A DNA stretch of 64,000 nt from an uncultured Treponema sp. (GCA_945877425.1 CAMCRZ010000013.1:1-64000), one strand, 5' to 3'. Shown: positions 1 through 8,193, counted from the stretch's first letter. The notes: generated from the sequence alone by a model not told the origin. Numbers and translations are program-made.

Positions 1-126
1 AGCAGCCAGAAAAAGTGGTGCGAATGGCAGTCGTTTCAGTGCGCTATAGCGCTGGTCGGTAACAAAGGGTTGTACCCGCAGAGCAAACCACCGGCTGAGC
101 CGGTGGTTGTGATTAATGAATTATGC
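1..126. repeat. Left-edge intergenic stretch with palindrome and hairpin
   Basis: No gene can be supported here. The stretch holds a perfect 12-bp palindrome, GCGCTATAGCGC, at 41-52 and a perfect 10-bp stem with a 3-nt loop at 86-108 (AACCACCGGC / GCCGGTGGTT). The hairpin is not followed by a T-run, so it is a poor intrinsic terminator. Frame 1 is open from base 1 into the next gene, but without an end that makes sense, so a truncated upstream gene cannot be excluded. The GC-richness resembles the other repeat islands of the window. Confidence 0.4.
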
Positions 127-171
127 TTGATTTTTCATGCAATCTGTCGTATACTCTATATGGAGGCATAT
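127..171 (+). promoter_or_regulatory. vapBC promoter and operator-like palindrome over the RBS
   Basis: A -35 box TTGATT (127-132) and a -10 box TATACT (150-155) are separated by 17 nt. Immediately downstream, ATATG-GAGG-CATAT (158-171) is an inverted repeat that encloses the Shine-Dalgarno GGAGG (162-166). The antitoxin ATG follows at 173. VapB-type antitoxins usually repress their own promoter through such palindromes. That this one is the operator is an inference. Confidence 0.55.
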
Positions 172-172
172 T

Positions 173-451
173 ATGGCAATGTTACAAGTACGTGATATGG
201 ATGACCGTTTATATGACAGGTTAAGATTCGCTGCAAAAATTGAAAATCGCTCTATTAGTCAGCAGGTTATAACTATTTTGCAAAGCTATTTTACATCGGT
301 TCCTGTAAAAACAAAAAATGCCACAGAAGAATTCCTAAAACTTGCAGGTTCGTGGGAAGATTCTAGATCTACGAATGAAATTATTGATGATATTTATGGT
401 TCACGAGTAAATTCAACAAGATTTGAGGCGTTAGATGGCATATTTGATTGA
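173..451 (+). CDS. Antitoxin of VapBC family, ribbon-helix-helix (FitA/VapB-like)
   Basis: This 92-residue protein is the likely antitoxin of the pair. Its N-terminal half (MLQVRDMDDRLYDRLRF, then a hydrophilic helix and a second helix ending QVITILQSYF) has the strand-helix-helix pattern of ribbon-helix-helix DNA-binding antitoxins. The acidic C-terminal part would wrap the toxin. I chose the ATG at 173, not the upstream ATG at 137, because GGAGG lies 6 nt before it and the promoter -10 box lies at 150-155. The gene overlaps the toxin gene by 17 nt, which is typical of translationally coupled TA pairs. Family assignment is by pattern, so VapB versus FitA-type naming is uncertain. Confidence 0.75.
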   Translation: MAMLQVRDMDDRLYDRLRFAAKIENRSISQQVITILQSYFTSVPVKTKNATEEFLKLAGSWEDSRSTNEIIDDIYGSRVNSTRFEALDGIFD

Positions 452-836
452 TACCGATACAATAATTTTTGCTCTTCGTGGTGATAGTAGCGTTTTAGCA
501 AAATTTGAAGAGAATAAAAATCTTCCCTTTTCTATATCAATGATAACTTATGCTGAATTAGTATTTGGTGCTAAGCGTTCTCAGAATGAACAAAAAAATA
601 TGATAAAGGTGAATCATATTCGAGATATTTATCCGATTGAGGAATTAAATGAAGGCGTAATGGAAGTGTTTGCTGATATAAAAGCAAAAATGTTTGATAA
701 AGCCATAAGAATCGAAGATATGGATTTACTTATTGCTGCAACTGCGATTTACAATGAATTGACTTTGGTAACGAATAATACAAAGCACTTCGAAAATGTA
801 CCAAATTTAAAAATAGAGAATTGGAAAATTAGATAA
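435..836 (+). CDS. vapC: PIN-domain toxin ribonuclease (VapC family)
   Basis: This 133-residue PIN-domain protein is the probable toxin, a Mg2+-dependent endoribonuclease; VapC family members cut initiator tRNA or other tRNA/rRNA targets. The acidic metal-binding residues are visible: D6 in LIDTDTIIFALRG, E41 in ITYAEL, and D95/D97 in the IEDMDLLIAATAI segment. The C-terminal LTLVTNN.KHF motif is typical of the family. Length is normal. It starts inside the end of the antitoxin gene and has no separate promoter. A GC-rich repeat island follows directly, which fits the mobile habit of such modules. The RNA target cannot be read from sequence. Confidence 0.88.
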   Translation: MAYLIDTDTIIFALRGDSSVLAKFEENKNLPFSISMITYAELVFGAKRSQNEQKNMIKVNHIRDIYPIEELNEGVMEVFADIKAKMFDKAIRIEDMDLLIAATAIYNELTLVTNNTKHFENVPNLKIENWKIR

Positions 837-839
837 AAC

Positions 840-1130
840 CTAACATGGTTTTCAAAACCGATAAAAACTTTGTCACAAAAGTTGCTCTCCATGCCTTTAC
901 GGCGCCGCAACTTTTGTGCCAATTTTGCGCGTTGCGCAAAACCGTTTTGGCGCCTGTTTTTGCAAAGAGGTGTGCGCTTATGCGCAGCTTGGCTGGCTGT
1001 AAGTTGCAGTGCATTAGCAATCCAACCTGGTGCAGACAGGGCTTAGCCCGGGCATTAGGGGCGTAAGTCGACCGCAGCAAAGCGAGGACGATGAGCGTTA
1101 GCGAACCCCGATTGACCGGTTTACGAGAAG
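840..1130. repeat. GC-rich intergenic repeat island with strong hairpins
   Basis: This gap between vapC and ettA holds no convincing gene; short ORFs on both strands are shadows. It contains a perfect 12-bp inverted repeat, CACAAAAGTTGC (874-885) and GCAACTTTTGTG (907-918). A second one follows, TTTTGCGC-GTT-GCGCAAAA (923-941). The segment 971-1020 is about 86 percent identical, by eye, to the reverse complement of 59654-59704. The block is clearly more GC-rich than its neighbours. It also carries ACCCCGATTG, shared in reverse with the repeat in front of the trpE/pabB fragment. Confidence 0.65.
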
Positions 1131-1167
1131 GTTATGCTTCAGAGGAAAATTCGTAAAAAAAACTGCA

Positions 1168-1202
1168 TTTACTAAGAGGGTTTTCTTTAATATAATGTGC
1201 CT
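1168..1202 (+). promoter_or_regulatory. ettA promoter, leaderless configuration
   Basis: TTTACT (1168-1173), a 17-nt spacer and a perfect TATAAT (1191-1196) lie directly before the ATG at 1203. Transcription should start at or within a few nt of the start codon. The only SD-like motif (GAGGG, 1176-1180) lies inside the promoter spacer and so would not be transcribed. Confidence 0.6.
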
Positions 1203-2966
1203 ATGGCTAAGACTGTTGACGATAAAAAAATCATCTATTCTATGGACCGAGTGTCCCGTGCTTATGGAACTAAAGTTGTTCTTAAGGATATCAGTATTTC
1301 CTATTACTATGGCGCTAAAATCGGCGTTATTGGTGAAAATGGTGCTGGTAAATCTTCTTTGTTTAAAATTTTTGCCGGTATTGATAAGGATTATACTGGT
1401 GAAACTATGCTTCTGCCTGGTTACAGTATGGGCTATCTTGAGCAGGAACCGTATCTTGAAAAGGGAAAGACTGTTCTTGAGATTGTTAAGGAAGGTGTAA
1501 AGCCTGTTACGGATCTTCTTGCTGAATTTGATGCGGTAAATGAAGCTTTTGGCGACCCTGATGCTGACTTTGATAAACTTTGTGCAAGGCAGACTGAACT
1601 TCAGGAAAAACTTGATGCTTGTGATGCATGGAATCTTGATGCAAATCTTGAACTTGCTATGGAAGCTTTGCGTTGTCCTCCTGGTGATCAGATTGTTGAT
1701 GTTCTTTCCGGTGGAGAGCGGCGACGTGTTGCTTTGTGCCGTTTGCTTTTGCAGCAGCCTGATATTCTTCTTCTTGATGAACCTACTAACCATCTTGATA
1801 CGGAAACTGTTGCATGGCTTGAGCGTCATCTTAAAAATTATAAGGGAACAATCATTGCAATTACTCACGACCGTTACTTCCTTGATAATGTTGCCGGATG
1901 GATTCTTGAAATGGACAGAGGCGAAGGCTATCCGTTTAAGGGAAATTATTCTCAGTGGCTTGAAGCAAAACAAAAGCGTCTTGAACTTGAAGAAAAGCAG
2001 GCAAGTGTTCGCCAGAAGGAAATGAAGGAAGAGCTTGAATGGATTCACGCTGGTGCCAAAGGACGTCAGGCTAAGCATAAGGAACACATTACTAAGTACG
2101 AAAAACTTCTTGCTGAAGAAAGCAGCCGTGTTCAGCTTAAGGACAGTCAGATCAGTATTCCTGCAGGTCCTCGTTTGGGAAATGTGGTAATTGATGCAGA
2201 AAAGCTTACTAAAAGTTTTGATGATAAAGTGCTTTTTGAAAACCTTGATTTCCATATTCCAGCCGGTGCTGTTGTAGGCATTGTTGGTCCAAACGGTGCA
2301 GGTAAAACTACGCTTTTTAAAATGATTGCAACTGCAGCAGGTCAGAAAGTGGAGCTTCCGGACGGCAGTCTTGGTGAAGAAAAGCCTGATAGCGGAAACA
2401 TTAAGGTAGGTGAAACTGTAAAGCTTGTTTACGTTGACCAGATGCGCTCGAAACTTGATATGAACAAGACAATTTACGAAACTTTAAGCGGCGGTTCTGA
2501 TTTAATCAAGCTTGGTGCAGTTGATGAAAAAGGAAGGCCTTTGAACGGAGCTGTCCGTGAAATAAATGCACACGCTTACTGTTCATGGTTTAACTTTTCT
2601 TCCGCAGAGCAGAACAAAAAAATCGATGTGCTTTCAGGCGGTGAACGCAATCGTTTAAATATGGCACTTATGTTTAAGGAAGCAGGAAACGTTCTCTTGC
2701 TTGACGAACCTACAAACGACCTTGACATTACAACAACACGTTCTCTGGAAGAAGCTATAAATGCATTTGCAGGTGTTGTTCTTGTTGTAAGCCATGACCG
2801 CTATTTCCTTGACAGAATCTGTACGCACATAATTGCTTTTGAAAATAATTCTGAAGTTAAATGGTTTGAAGGAAACTGGAGCGAATATGCTGAATGGCGT
2901 AGAAAAGAGCTTGGCATAGATGAGGATCATCCTCACAAAACTGTTTACAGAAAGCTTACACGCTAA
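1203..2966 (+). CDS. ettA: ABC-F ribosome-associated ATPase, EttA (energy-dependent translational throttle)
   Basis: This ABC-F protein of 587 residues carries two ATPase domains and no membrane segments. EttA binds the ribosomal E site and gates entry into elongation according to ADP/ATP. Walker A motifs are GENGAGKSS (near residue 45) and GPNGAGKTT (near 360). Both halves have an LSGGE signature and a DEPTN Walker B, and the charged linker (KQKRLELEEKQASVRQKEM) is the P-site-tRNA-interacting region. N-terminal similarity to E. coli EttA (GAKIGV.GENGAGKS, AGIDKD) is strong. The protein is slightly longer than the usual ~555 residues. A GTG at 1197 is an alternative start, but the TATAAT box at 1191-1196 favours ATG 1203 as a leaderless start. 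It is monocistronic and ends at a bidirectional terminator. Confidence 0.93.
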   Translation: MAKTVDDKKIIYSMDRVSRAYGTKVVLKDISISYYYGAKIGVIGENGAGKSSLFKIFAGIDKDYTGETMLLPGYSMGYLEQEPYLEKGKTVLEIVKEGVKPVTDLLAEFDAVNEAFGDPDADFDKLCARQTELQEKLDACDAWNLDANLELAMEALRCPPGDQIVDVLSGGERRRVALCRLLLQQPDILLLDEPTNHLDTETVAWLERHLKNYKGTIIAITHDRYFLDNVAGWILEMDRGEGYPFKGNYSQWLEAKQKRLELEEKQASVRQKEMKEELEWIHAGAKGRQAKHKEHITKYEKLLAEESSRVQLKDSQISIPAGPRLGNVVIDAEKLTKSFDDKVLFENLDFHIPAGAVVGIVGPNGAGKTTLFKMIATAAGQKVELPDGSLGEEKPDSGNIKVGETVKLVYVDQMRSKLDMNKTIYETLSGGSDLIKLGAVDEKGRPLNGAVREINAHAYCSWFNFSSAEQNKKIDVLSGGERNRLNMALMFKEAGNVLLLDEPTNDLDITTTRSLEEAINAFAGVVLVVSHDRYFLDRICTHIIAFENNSEVKWFEGNWSEYAEWRRKELGIDEDHPHKTVYRKLTR

Positions 2967-3023
2967 AAAAAAAACGGCTGCCTTTGCAAGATTGATTTCA
3001 ACCTTACGAAGACAGCCTTTTTT
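2964..3023. terminator. Bidirectional intrinsic terminator between ettA and the galactanase gene
   Basis: A stem of about 15 bp with two mismatches (2976-2990 with 3003-3017) is flanked by an A-run on the left (2964-2974) and a T-run on the right (3018-3023). It can therefore stop both convergent genes. Confidence 0.85.
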
Positions 3024-3062
3024 ATTTATTCTGATTTTTCAGTATTATCAGATTTTAATAAA

Positions 3063-4820
3063 TCAGTACTGATCGTTAAATGCATCAAGAACAGCAAGTC
3101 CTTTGTGGTTTAAGTCAAAGAGTGCCTGATTTTCCCAGGTAGAACCAATGTTTGAACTTGCAACCCATTCGCCGCCCCAGTAGAAAACACCGTCTCCGCC
3201 TGCTGCCTTTACAACTTTAAAGATAGCCTGTAAAACTGCTTTCTGGTTTGCTGCTGTTGCCTGAATGATGCTTGTTCCGCTGTATGTTCCTGTAGAAATT
3301 CCGTAAGTTGAAGCAAGTGAACTTAAGTTTGTATAAGCGCTAGAAAGTCCTGTGTCTTTGTTGTCGTTGTAGTACCAGATTGTATTTGCAACATTGTCAC
3401 TGGCGTAACTGTCAACTGTCCAAGGGAAGCTTGTTTCTGCAACTACAACTTGTTTTCCTGCTGCAACGTAAGTCTTTATAACTGAACTTAATCCGCTTAA
3501 AGTTCCATGGCTTTTAAAGAAAGGATAGTAACTTAAACCAAGAACGTCAAAGTCAAGGTTTTTAAGGTAAGCATAGCTCCAGCTGATTGTACTTGCATTT
3601 CCTCCTTCTGCAAGGTGAAGCATGATTTTAATGTCTGAGTTGTAGTTTCTTACTGCACTGATAATGGCAGAGATTACAGTTGAAAAGTTTGAATTTGTAA
3701 TGTAGCAGTTGCAGTTTGGAGTTGAATTGTAGCTTGATGCGAACATAAATCCGCCGTTGATTTCGTTTCCAATCTGAACCATATCAGGAAGTCCGCCTGC
3801 ATTTTTCATTATCATAAGGCAGTTCTTTGTCCATGTGGCTGCTGTACTTCCTAAAGTTGAAGCGTTTGTAATTGAATCCCACATTTTTGGTGTACACTGT
3901 GAACTTGGATCTGCCCATGTGTCTGAATAGTGGAAGTCAAGGAGAACTTTCATTCCAAGTTTTTTAGCTCTTGCTGCTACACTTGCTGCTTTTGAAATGT
4001 CACAGTAGCCGTAGTTTTCCATTGGTGTGTAATTTGCTGAAGAAGGATTGTTCCATACTCTGAGTCTTACCCAGTTTACTCCGTGATTTTTTAAGATTGT
4101 AAGCATATCAGTTGATGAGGATGAACCGCTTTCGTAGAAAAGTGCGCCGTCTTGTTCCAAAGCGTAAAGGCATGAAACGTCAACTCCTCTCATAAAGTCA
4201 GAGTTGCTTGAGCTTGAAGATGAACCAACTTTTGTAAGATTCCACTTCTGGCATGCACCGCCCCAATAGCTCCACTGAACTACATTTCCGCCGTTTGATG
4301 TACTCCATGCATAATCGTCAAGGCACGAAGAGTCACCGCTTGTTCTTGTAAGGATTGCGTAACTTCCGTCACTTTGCTTTACAAATTTAAACTGCTGGTT
4401 TGTTCCGCCTGAATATTTGTATGTTGCAATATTTGTTCCGTCTGCTGTAGATTTTGACCAAACGTCCAAAGCCTGAGTGCTTCCAGAGCAGACTGTCTTG
4501 ATTGCATAATATCCGCTTCCAAGATAAACAAGGTTAAACTGCTGTGCTGTGCTTCCGTTATATTCGTACTGCTGGATGTTTGTACCGTTTGAAGTTCCGC
4601 CGTTTGCTACGTCAAGGTATTTTCCTGAAAAACTGTTTTGAATATAGTATGTTCCGCTTAAACTGGTGTCATAACCTGATGTTACAGTCCGTTTTCCATC
4701 TTCTGATACAAGTTCGTCAGAAGTTTCTACAAGATTAGAACAGCCTGTAAGAGCAATCATTCCAAATGCAAAAAATGCAAGTCCTGTTCCCATTAAAACT
4801 TTTTTAATGCGTTTTAACAT
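3063..4820 (-). CDS. Secreted lipoprotein endo-beta-1,4-galactanase (GH53) with CBM13/ricin-type domain
   Basis: This protein of 585 residues should hydrolyse beta-1,4-galactan side chains of pectin (type I arabinogalactan). A lipoprotein signal ends at LTGC (Cys27). Residues ~56-198 form a three-repeat ricin-type beta-trefoil (CBM13) with recurring Q..F/Q.W motifs. A Ser-rich linker leads to the GH53 barrel (~210-585). The GH53 hallmarks are FMRGVDVSCL, RLRVWNNP, LLDFHYSDTWADP, the acid/base in GNEINGG (Glu353) and the nucleophile in VVVAETSFPW (Glu462). The start at 4820 is preceded by GGAGGA; a longer ORF start at 4847 lacks this. It is transcribed alone from the promoter at 4909-4937 and is likely substrate-controlled through the palindrome at 4861-4899. 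Confidence 0.93.
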   Translation of the reverse strand: MLKRIKKVLMGTGLAFFAFGMIALTGCSNLVETSDELVSEDGKRTVTSGYDTSLSGTYYIQNSFSGKYLDVANGGTSNGTNIQQYEYNGSTAQQFNLVYLGSGYYAIKTVCSGSTQALDVWSKSTADGTNIATYKYSGGTNQQFKFVKQSDGSYAILTRTSGDSSCLDDYAWSTSNGGNVVQWSYWGGACQKWNLTKVGSSSSSSNSDFMRGVDVSCLYALEQDGALFYESGSSSSTDMLTILKNHGVNWVRLRVWNNPSSANYTPMENYGYCDISKAASVAARAKKLGMKVLLDFHYSDTWADPSSQCTPKMWDSITNASTLGSTAATWTKNCLMIMKNAGGLPDMVQIGNEINGGFMFASSYNSTPNCNCYITNSNFSTVISAIISAVRNYNSDIKIMLHLAEGGNASTISWSYAYLKNLDFDVLGLSYYPFFKSHGTLSGLSSVIKTYVAAGKQVVVAETSFPWTVDSYASDNVANTIWYYNDNKDTGLSSAYTNLSSLASTYGISTGTYSGTSIIQATAANQKAVLQAIFKVVKAAGGDGVFYWGGEWVASSNIGSTWENQALFDLNHKGLAVLDAFNDQY

Positions 4821-4860
4821 ACTTTCCTCCAGAAAATAAAATAGCAAGAAATTTGATTTT

Positions 4861-4899
4861 GGTGATAACGTGTGGTTTACACGTGTTGATTAAATCACC
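4861..4899 (-). promoter_or_regulatory. Nested palindrome in the galactanase leader (operator or 5' UTR hairpin)
   Basis: The inner arms ACGTGT/ACACGT (4868-4873 and 4879-4884) sit inside outer arms GGTGAT/ATCACC (4861-4866 and 4894-4899). The element lies just downstream of the predicted start site and ends 40 nt before the start codon. This is where a LacI-type repressor could block elongation. The regulator is not identified. Confidence 0.5.
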
Positions 4900-4908
4900 T
4901 TAACAATT

Positions 4909-4937
4909 ATTCTAAGGGCAAATTTCCATGCCGTCAA
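4909..4937 (-). promoter_or_regulatory. Galactanase promoter
   Basis: On the minus strand TTGACG (4932-4937), a 17-nt spacer and TAGAAT (4909-4914) form a good sigma70-like promoter. Predicted transcription start is near 4902. Confidence 0.65.
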
Positions 4938-5109
4938 ATTTTTTTTTGAATTCTTAAAAATTTTTTTTGTGAAAGTTCCGCTTATTCCATTTAATTTAAA
5001 TTAACCATTTTCTTTAGATGATTTTTCTATTATGTGTTAAAATGTTAAGTGTAAGGAAAATTAAAAATTTGTTATTGATTATTTAAAATAGAATTTACGG
5101 GGTAAAAAA

Positions 5110-6111
5110 TTGTCTGATGAACTTGAAGATTGCAAGGCAGAATTACAAACGCTTAAAAAACTAAACAATGCATTTATTGAATGTTTTGACACTCTTTACA
5201 AAGCCGGTGAAAAAGACGCTACAGTTAAAACTCTTCTTTCAATAGTGGGAAAATTCCACAACTCAGACAGGGCTTTTGTTTTTGAAACTGATGAAACTTA
5301 CGAATATGTAAACAACACTTATGAATGGTGCGCCGAAAATTCAGTTTCCAGAATAGAAGATTTTCAGAATATTCCCGTAAGCGTTTTTGGCAGCTGGATA
5401 GACAAACTTCAGCAGGAAAGCGAAATTTTTCTGGGCGACATTAAATCTTCCATTCCAAACGATTCACTTATATATGAAGTTTTTTTTGCTTACGGTAAAA
5501 CTGACTCTGTTTTGATTATGCCGTTAAAGCCGGGAAATTGTTTCTGCGGATTCGTTGGCGTAGGAAATCCCAAAGCCTTTACTGACAATACAATTCTTCT
5601 TAAAACAGTTGCAACTTCTGTCATGAACGAAATTCAAAGAGAAAGCATTACGAAGGAACTGTTACATTACAGTTTTTACGACAAGCTTACTGGTTTACGG
5701 AACAGGCACGCTTTTATTGAACACATTAAAATGCTGGAAGGTCAGGCTAAGCCGCTGGGTATAATTTACGCTGATTTAAACGGATTGAAATCTGCAAACG
5801 ACAAGTATGGTCACGAAGCTGGCGACAAGATGATTGTGGAAGCTTCTTCTTTACTGAAGGAATTTTTTAACGAAGCAGTTTACAGAATTGGCGGTGATGA
5901 ATTTGTTGCGTTGTGCGAAGGTATTTCCCGAGATGCATTTAACGAAAAAATACAGGAACTTTCAAAGCAGTGGCATTCTGAGTTTACCATTTCCTGCGGA
6001 AGTATATGGCTGCCTTTGTGCGAAGACATAGAGTATTACATCAGCATTGCAGACAACAGAATGTACGAAAACAAGAAGGCATTTTACGGAGCAAAAAAAA
6101 CTTCCTGCTGA
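5110..6111 (+). CDS. Diguanylate cyclase with N-terminal GAF-like sensor domain
   Basis: This 333-residue cytoplasmic protein should make cyclic di-GMP. A short coiled coil is followed by a GAF-like sensory region (~30-175) and a GGDEF domain (~185-333). The domain begins with DKLTGLRNRHAF and has an intact active-site GGDEF at 261-265 (YRIGGDEF). The product-inhibition I-site (RxxD five residues upstream) is absent; FFNE occupies that place. The start is TTG at 5110, as there is an in-frame stop at 5089 and no early ATG; ACGGGG before it can act as RBS. No effector domain or EAL domain is linked. The signal sensed is unknown. Confidence 0.85.
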   Translation: MSDELEDCKAELQTLKKLNNAFIECFDTLYKAGEKDATVKTLLSIVGKFHNSDRAFVFETDETYEYVNNTYEWCAENSVSRIEDFQNIPVSVFGSWIDKLQQESEIFLGDIKSSIPNDSLIYEVFFAYGKTDSVLIMPLKPGNCFCGFVGVGNPKAFTDNTILLKTVATSVMNEIQRESITKELLHYSFYDKLTGLRNRHAFIEHIKMLEGQAKPLGIIYADLNGLKSANDKYGHEAGDKMIVEASSLLKEFFNEAVYRIGGDEFVALCEGISRDAFNEKIQELSKQWHSEFTISCGSIWLPLCEDIEYYISIADNRMYENKKAFYGAKKTSC

Positions 6112-6346
6112 TGTAGAAGTTTCCGGCAAGGACAGGAGCCGCCGCCCAATCGTACTTGCCAACAGACTGCCTCTTCCTCCAAAACGCAGCAAATAAGAGT
6201 GCACTTCCCTGCAAGAACAAGGCCACCGAAAACAAAATGTGGCAACTGTAAAAAACAAACCTTTAAATATGTTGTAACCGAAAAATACACACTCTACTGA
6301 AAAACGTCTATCTTTTATTCCTGATTATAGAAGTTAAAATTGAGCA
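6112..6346. repeat. Intergenic gap with a copy of the CGTACTTGCCAA repeat
   Basis: The segment 6139-6205 carries the 12-mer CGTACTTGCCAA at 6151-6162 after a GCCGCCGCC tract, then a degenerate match to 59641-59710 (…CGCAGCAAATAAGAGTGCACT). Several antisense ORFs here are chance. No gene or clear terminator is seen. Confidence 0.55.
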
Positions 6347-8158
6347 ATGGGAAATTTCATAGCTCCAATAATAAAAAGTTTAAAAGAAAGACACTTTTCT
6401 AAACGAATAACATTAGTTTATTCATGTGTAATTATTTTACCGCTTACATTTTCCATGCTTGTAGTTTCAGTTCTTATAAGCAGACAGTCTTATAAAAATG
6501 CAGAAGAAATCTGTGAAAAAAATCTTAAAGACAATCTTTTAAAAGTACAGGAAAACATAAAATCAATTGAACTTGTAGAAAAAATGATAAATGCAAACGG
6601 AGAATTCCTGCTTTTTCTTACAAGCCCTGAAGATTACACACAGGACGAAGTTATAGAGATGACAATTCAGGAAGAAACAACTCTGGAGCGCATTCTTTCC
6701 ATAGAACCGCATTTAAATGGCGTAAGGGTTTTTGCAGACAATAAAAATGTTCCTGAGCGCTTTCCGTCGCTGCTTTCATCAGGAAGGACAAATCTTGAAG
6801 ATCAGGAAAAATGGGACTTTTCCTATAAAGTTGATTATTTAAACTATTTAAATCCGGGCGTATCAGATTCAGTGTGCAAGACAACTATTCTGTACAACGG
6901 CAGGCGCAAAATAGGTTACGTTCAGGTTTCAGTTGATGTAGAAAATTTTTTCCCGTTTATTTACAGGGCAGATGATAAATATCAGGACAGTTTCGTATTT
7001 AAATATGATTCAAGCAAAAAAGTAAAAAATGCAATCGGCACAGAGCAGTGTTCATTTAATCCGCTTCACGACAGAAAATTCGTCTTAAACTTTGAAAATG
7101 ATTTCTTCGACAAAAACACAATTAAAGTAGACAATCAGATGAAGACGCTGAAGCTTCGTGCTGACAACAAAAAATATCTCATAAAGGCTGCTGCAATCCC
7201 GGACTTAAAAATCATTCTGGTGCAGGCATATTGCCTTAGTGCATCAAGTCTTGGAATAGGAGCGCTGTGGACAGTTTCTACACTGATAATCCTGATTTCA
7301 TGCTGTCTGTTCTTTATACTCATTTCGTACATTACTTCCCGCTTAATGTCAGGCGTTTACACAATCGTTGACGGAATGAAGGAAATCAAAAACGGAAACT
7401 TTAACGTTGAAATAGAGCTTAATGCAAAAGTTGATGAAATCCGTGAAAGTCAGTTTGCCTTTAACACAATGACTGAAACTTTACGCAAGCAGGTTGCCCA
7501 GATTAAAAAAGAGCAGCAGCTTATTGCAGACACAGAAATGAAGGCTATGCAGAATCAGATTAACGCACACTTTCTGTACAACGTTTTGGAAACCATTCAC
7601 ATGCAGGCTGTTCTTAAAGAAGACGATGACACTGCAGAAAGCATTCTTGTTCTTGGAAAAATGCTCCGTTATTGCCTAAGGTGGCGCATTCACACAGTAA
7701 CGCTTTCTCAGGAAATAGAGTACATCAATTCTTACATTTACATCCTTAACATCAGGAACGACTACAAAATCACTTTAAAAGCTGAAATACCGCAGAAACT
7801 TCTTAACAAGGAAATTCCAAAAATGCTCGTTCAGCCTTTCGTAGAAAATTCTTTTTACCACGGAATTGAACCTCTGGCAGAAGATGCAGAAATCAGGCTG
7901 TTTACTGAAATTGATGAAGTTCACAACAAACTGTGGCTTTGCGTTCAGGATTTTGGCGTAGGAATTTCTCAGGAAAAACTTATGGAAATAAGAGCTTACC
8001 TTAGGGATGTTGACTACGAACGTGATTCAGAAGGAAGTATTGGAATTAAAAATATTCAGCAGAGGCTTTTCATGTTTTACGGAAAAGACTTTGAGCTTGA
8101 CATAACGTCGGAACCAGGAGAAGGAACTTTAATAAAAGTGCCTGTGCCTTACAAATAA
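6347..8158 (+). CDS. Sensor histidine kinase, YesM/LytS class (His_kinase PF06580 type)
   Basis: This membrane kinase of 603 residues has an N-terminal TM (near residues 25-48), a large extracytoplasmic sensor region, a second TM (near 305-330) and a HAMP linker. The phosphoacceptor motif MQNQINAHFLYNVLETIH marks the YesM class. The ATPase domain shows the N box PFVENSFYHGI and a GVGIS/EGSIGIKNI G-box region. It sits 35 nt upstream of an AraC-type response regulator, so the two form a pair. In Firmicutes and treponemes such pairs often control carbohydrate uptake or polysaccharide use. The nearby galactanase is a plausible but unproven target. Confidence 0.9.
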   Translation: MGNFIAPIIKSLKERHFSKRITLVYSCVIILPLTFSMLVVSVLISRQSYKNAEEICEKNLKDNLLKVQENIKSIELVEKMINANGEFLLFLTSPEDYTQDEVIEMTIQEETTLERILSIEPHLNGVRVFADNKNVPERFPSLLSSGRTNLEDQEKWDFSYKVDYLNYLNPGVSDSVCKTTILYNGRRKIGYVQVSVDVENFFPFIYRADDKYQDSFVFKYDSSKKVKNAIGTEQCSFNPLHDRKFVLNFENDFFDKNTIKVDNQMKTLKLRADNKKYLIKAAAIPDLKIILVQAYCLSASSLGIGALWTVSTLIILISCCLFFILISYITSRLMSGVYTIVDGMKEIKNGNFNVEIELNAKVDEIRESQFAFNTMTETLRKQVAQIKKEQQLIADTEMKAMQNQINAHFLYNVLETIHMQAVLKEDDDTAESILVLGKMLRYCLRWRIHTVTLSQEIEYINSYIYILNIRNDYKITLKAEIPQKLLNKEIPKMLVQPFVENSFYHGIEPLAEDAEIRLFTEIDEVHNKLWLCVQDFGVGISQEKLMEIRAYLRDVDYERDSEGSIGIKNIQQRLFMFYGKDFELDITSEPGEGTLIKVPVPYK

Positions 8159-8193
8159 TTTTGCAATTTGCGTTGCAGACTCTGGAGTGCAGT

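Noticed and set aside
1-198. Truncated gene at the left edge in frame 1
   Set aside because: The frame is open, but it crosses the promoter of the antitoxin gene, has odd composition and no recognisable motif.
829-1080. Short ORFs on both strands in the gap after vapC
   Set aside because: They translate the GC-rich intergenic repeat. Similar peptides arise at 59640-59715 only because the DNA repeat is shared.
1098-2255. Long antisense ORF (385 codons) on the minus strand
   Set aside because: It lies fully inside ettA on the opposite strand. It has a low-complexity Phe/Lys/Ile composition typical of a shadow frame and no RBS.
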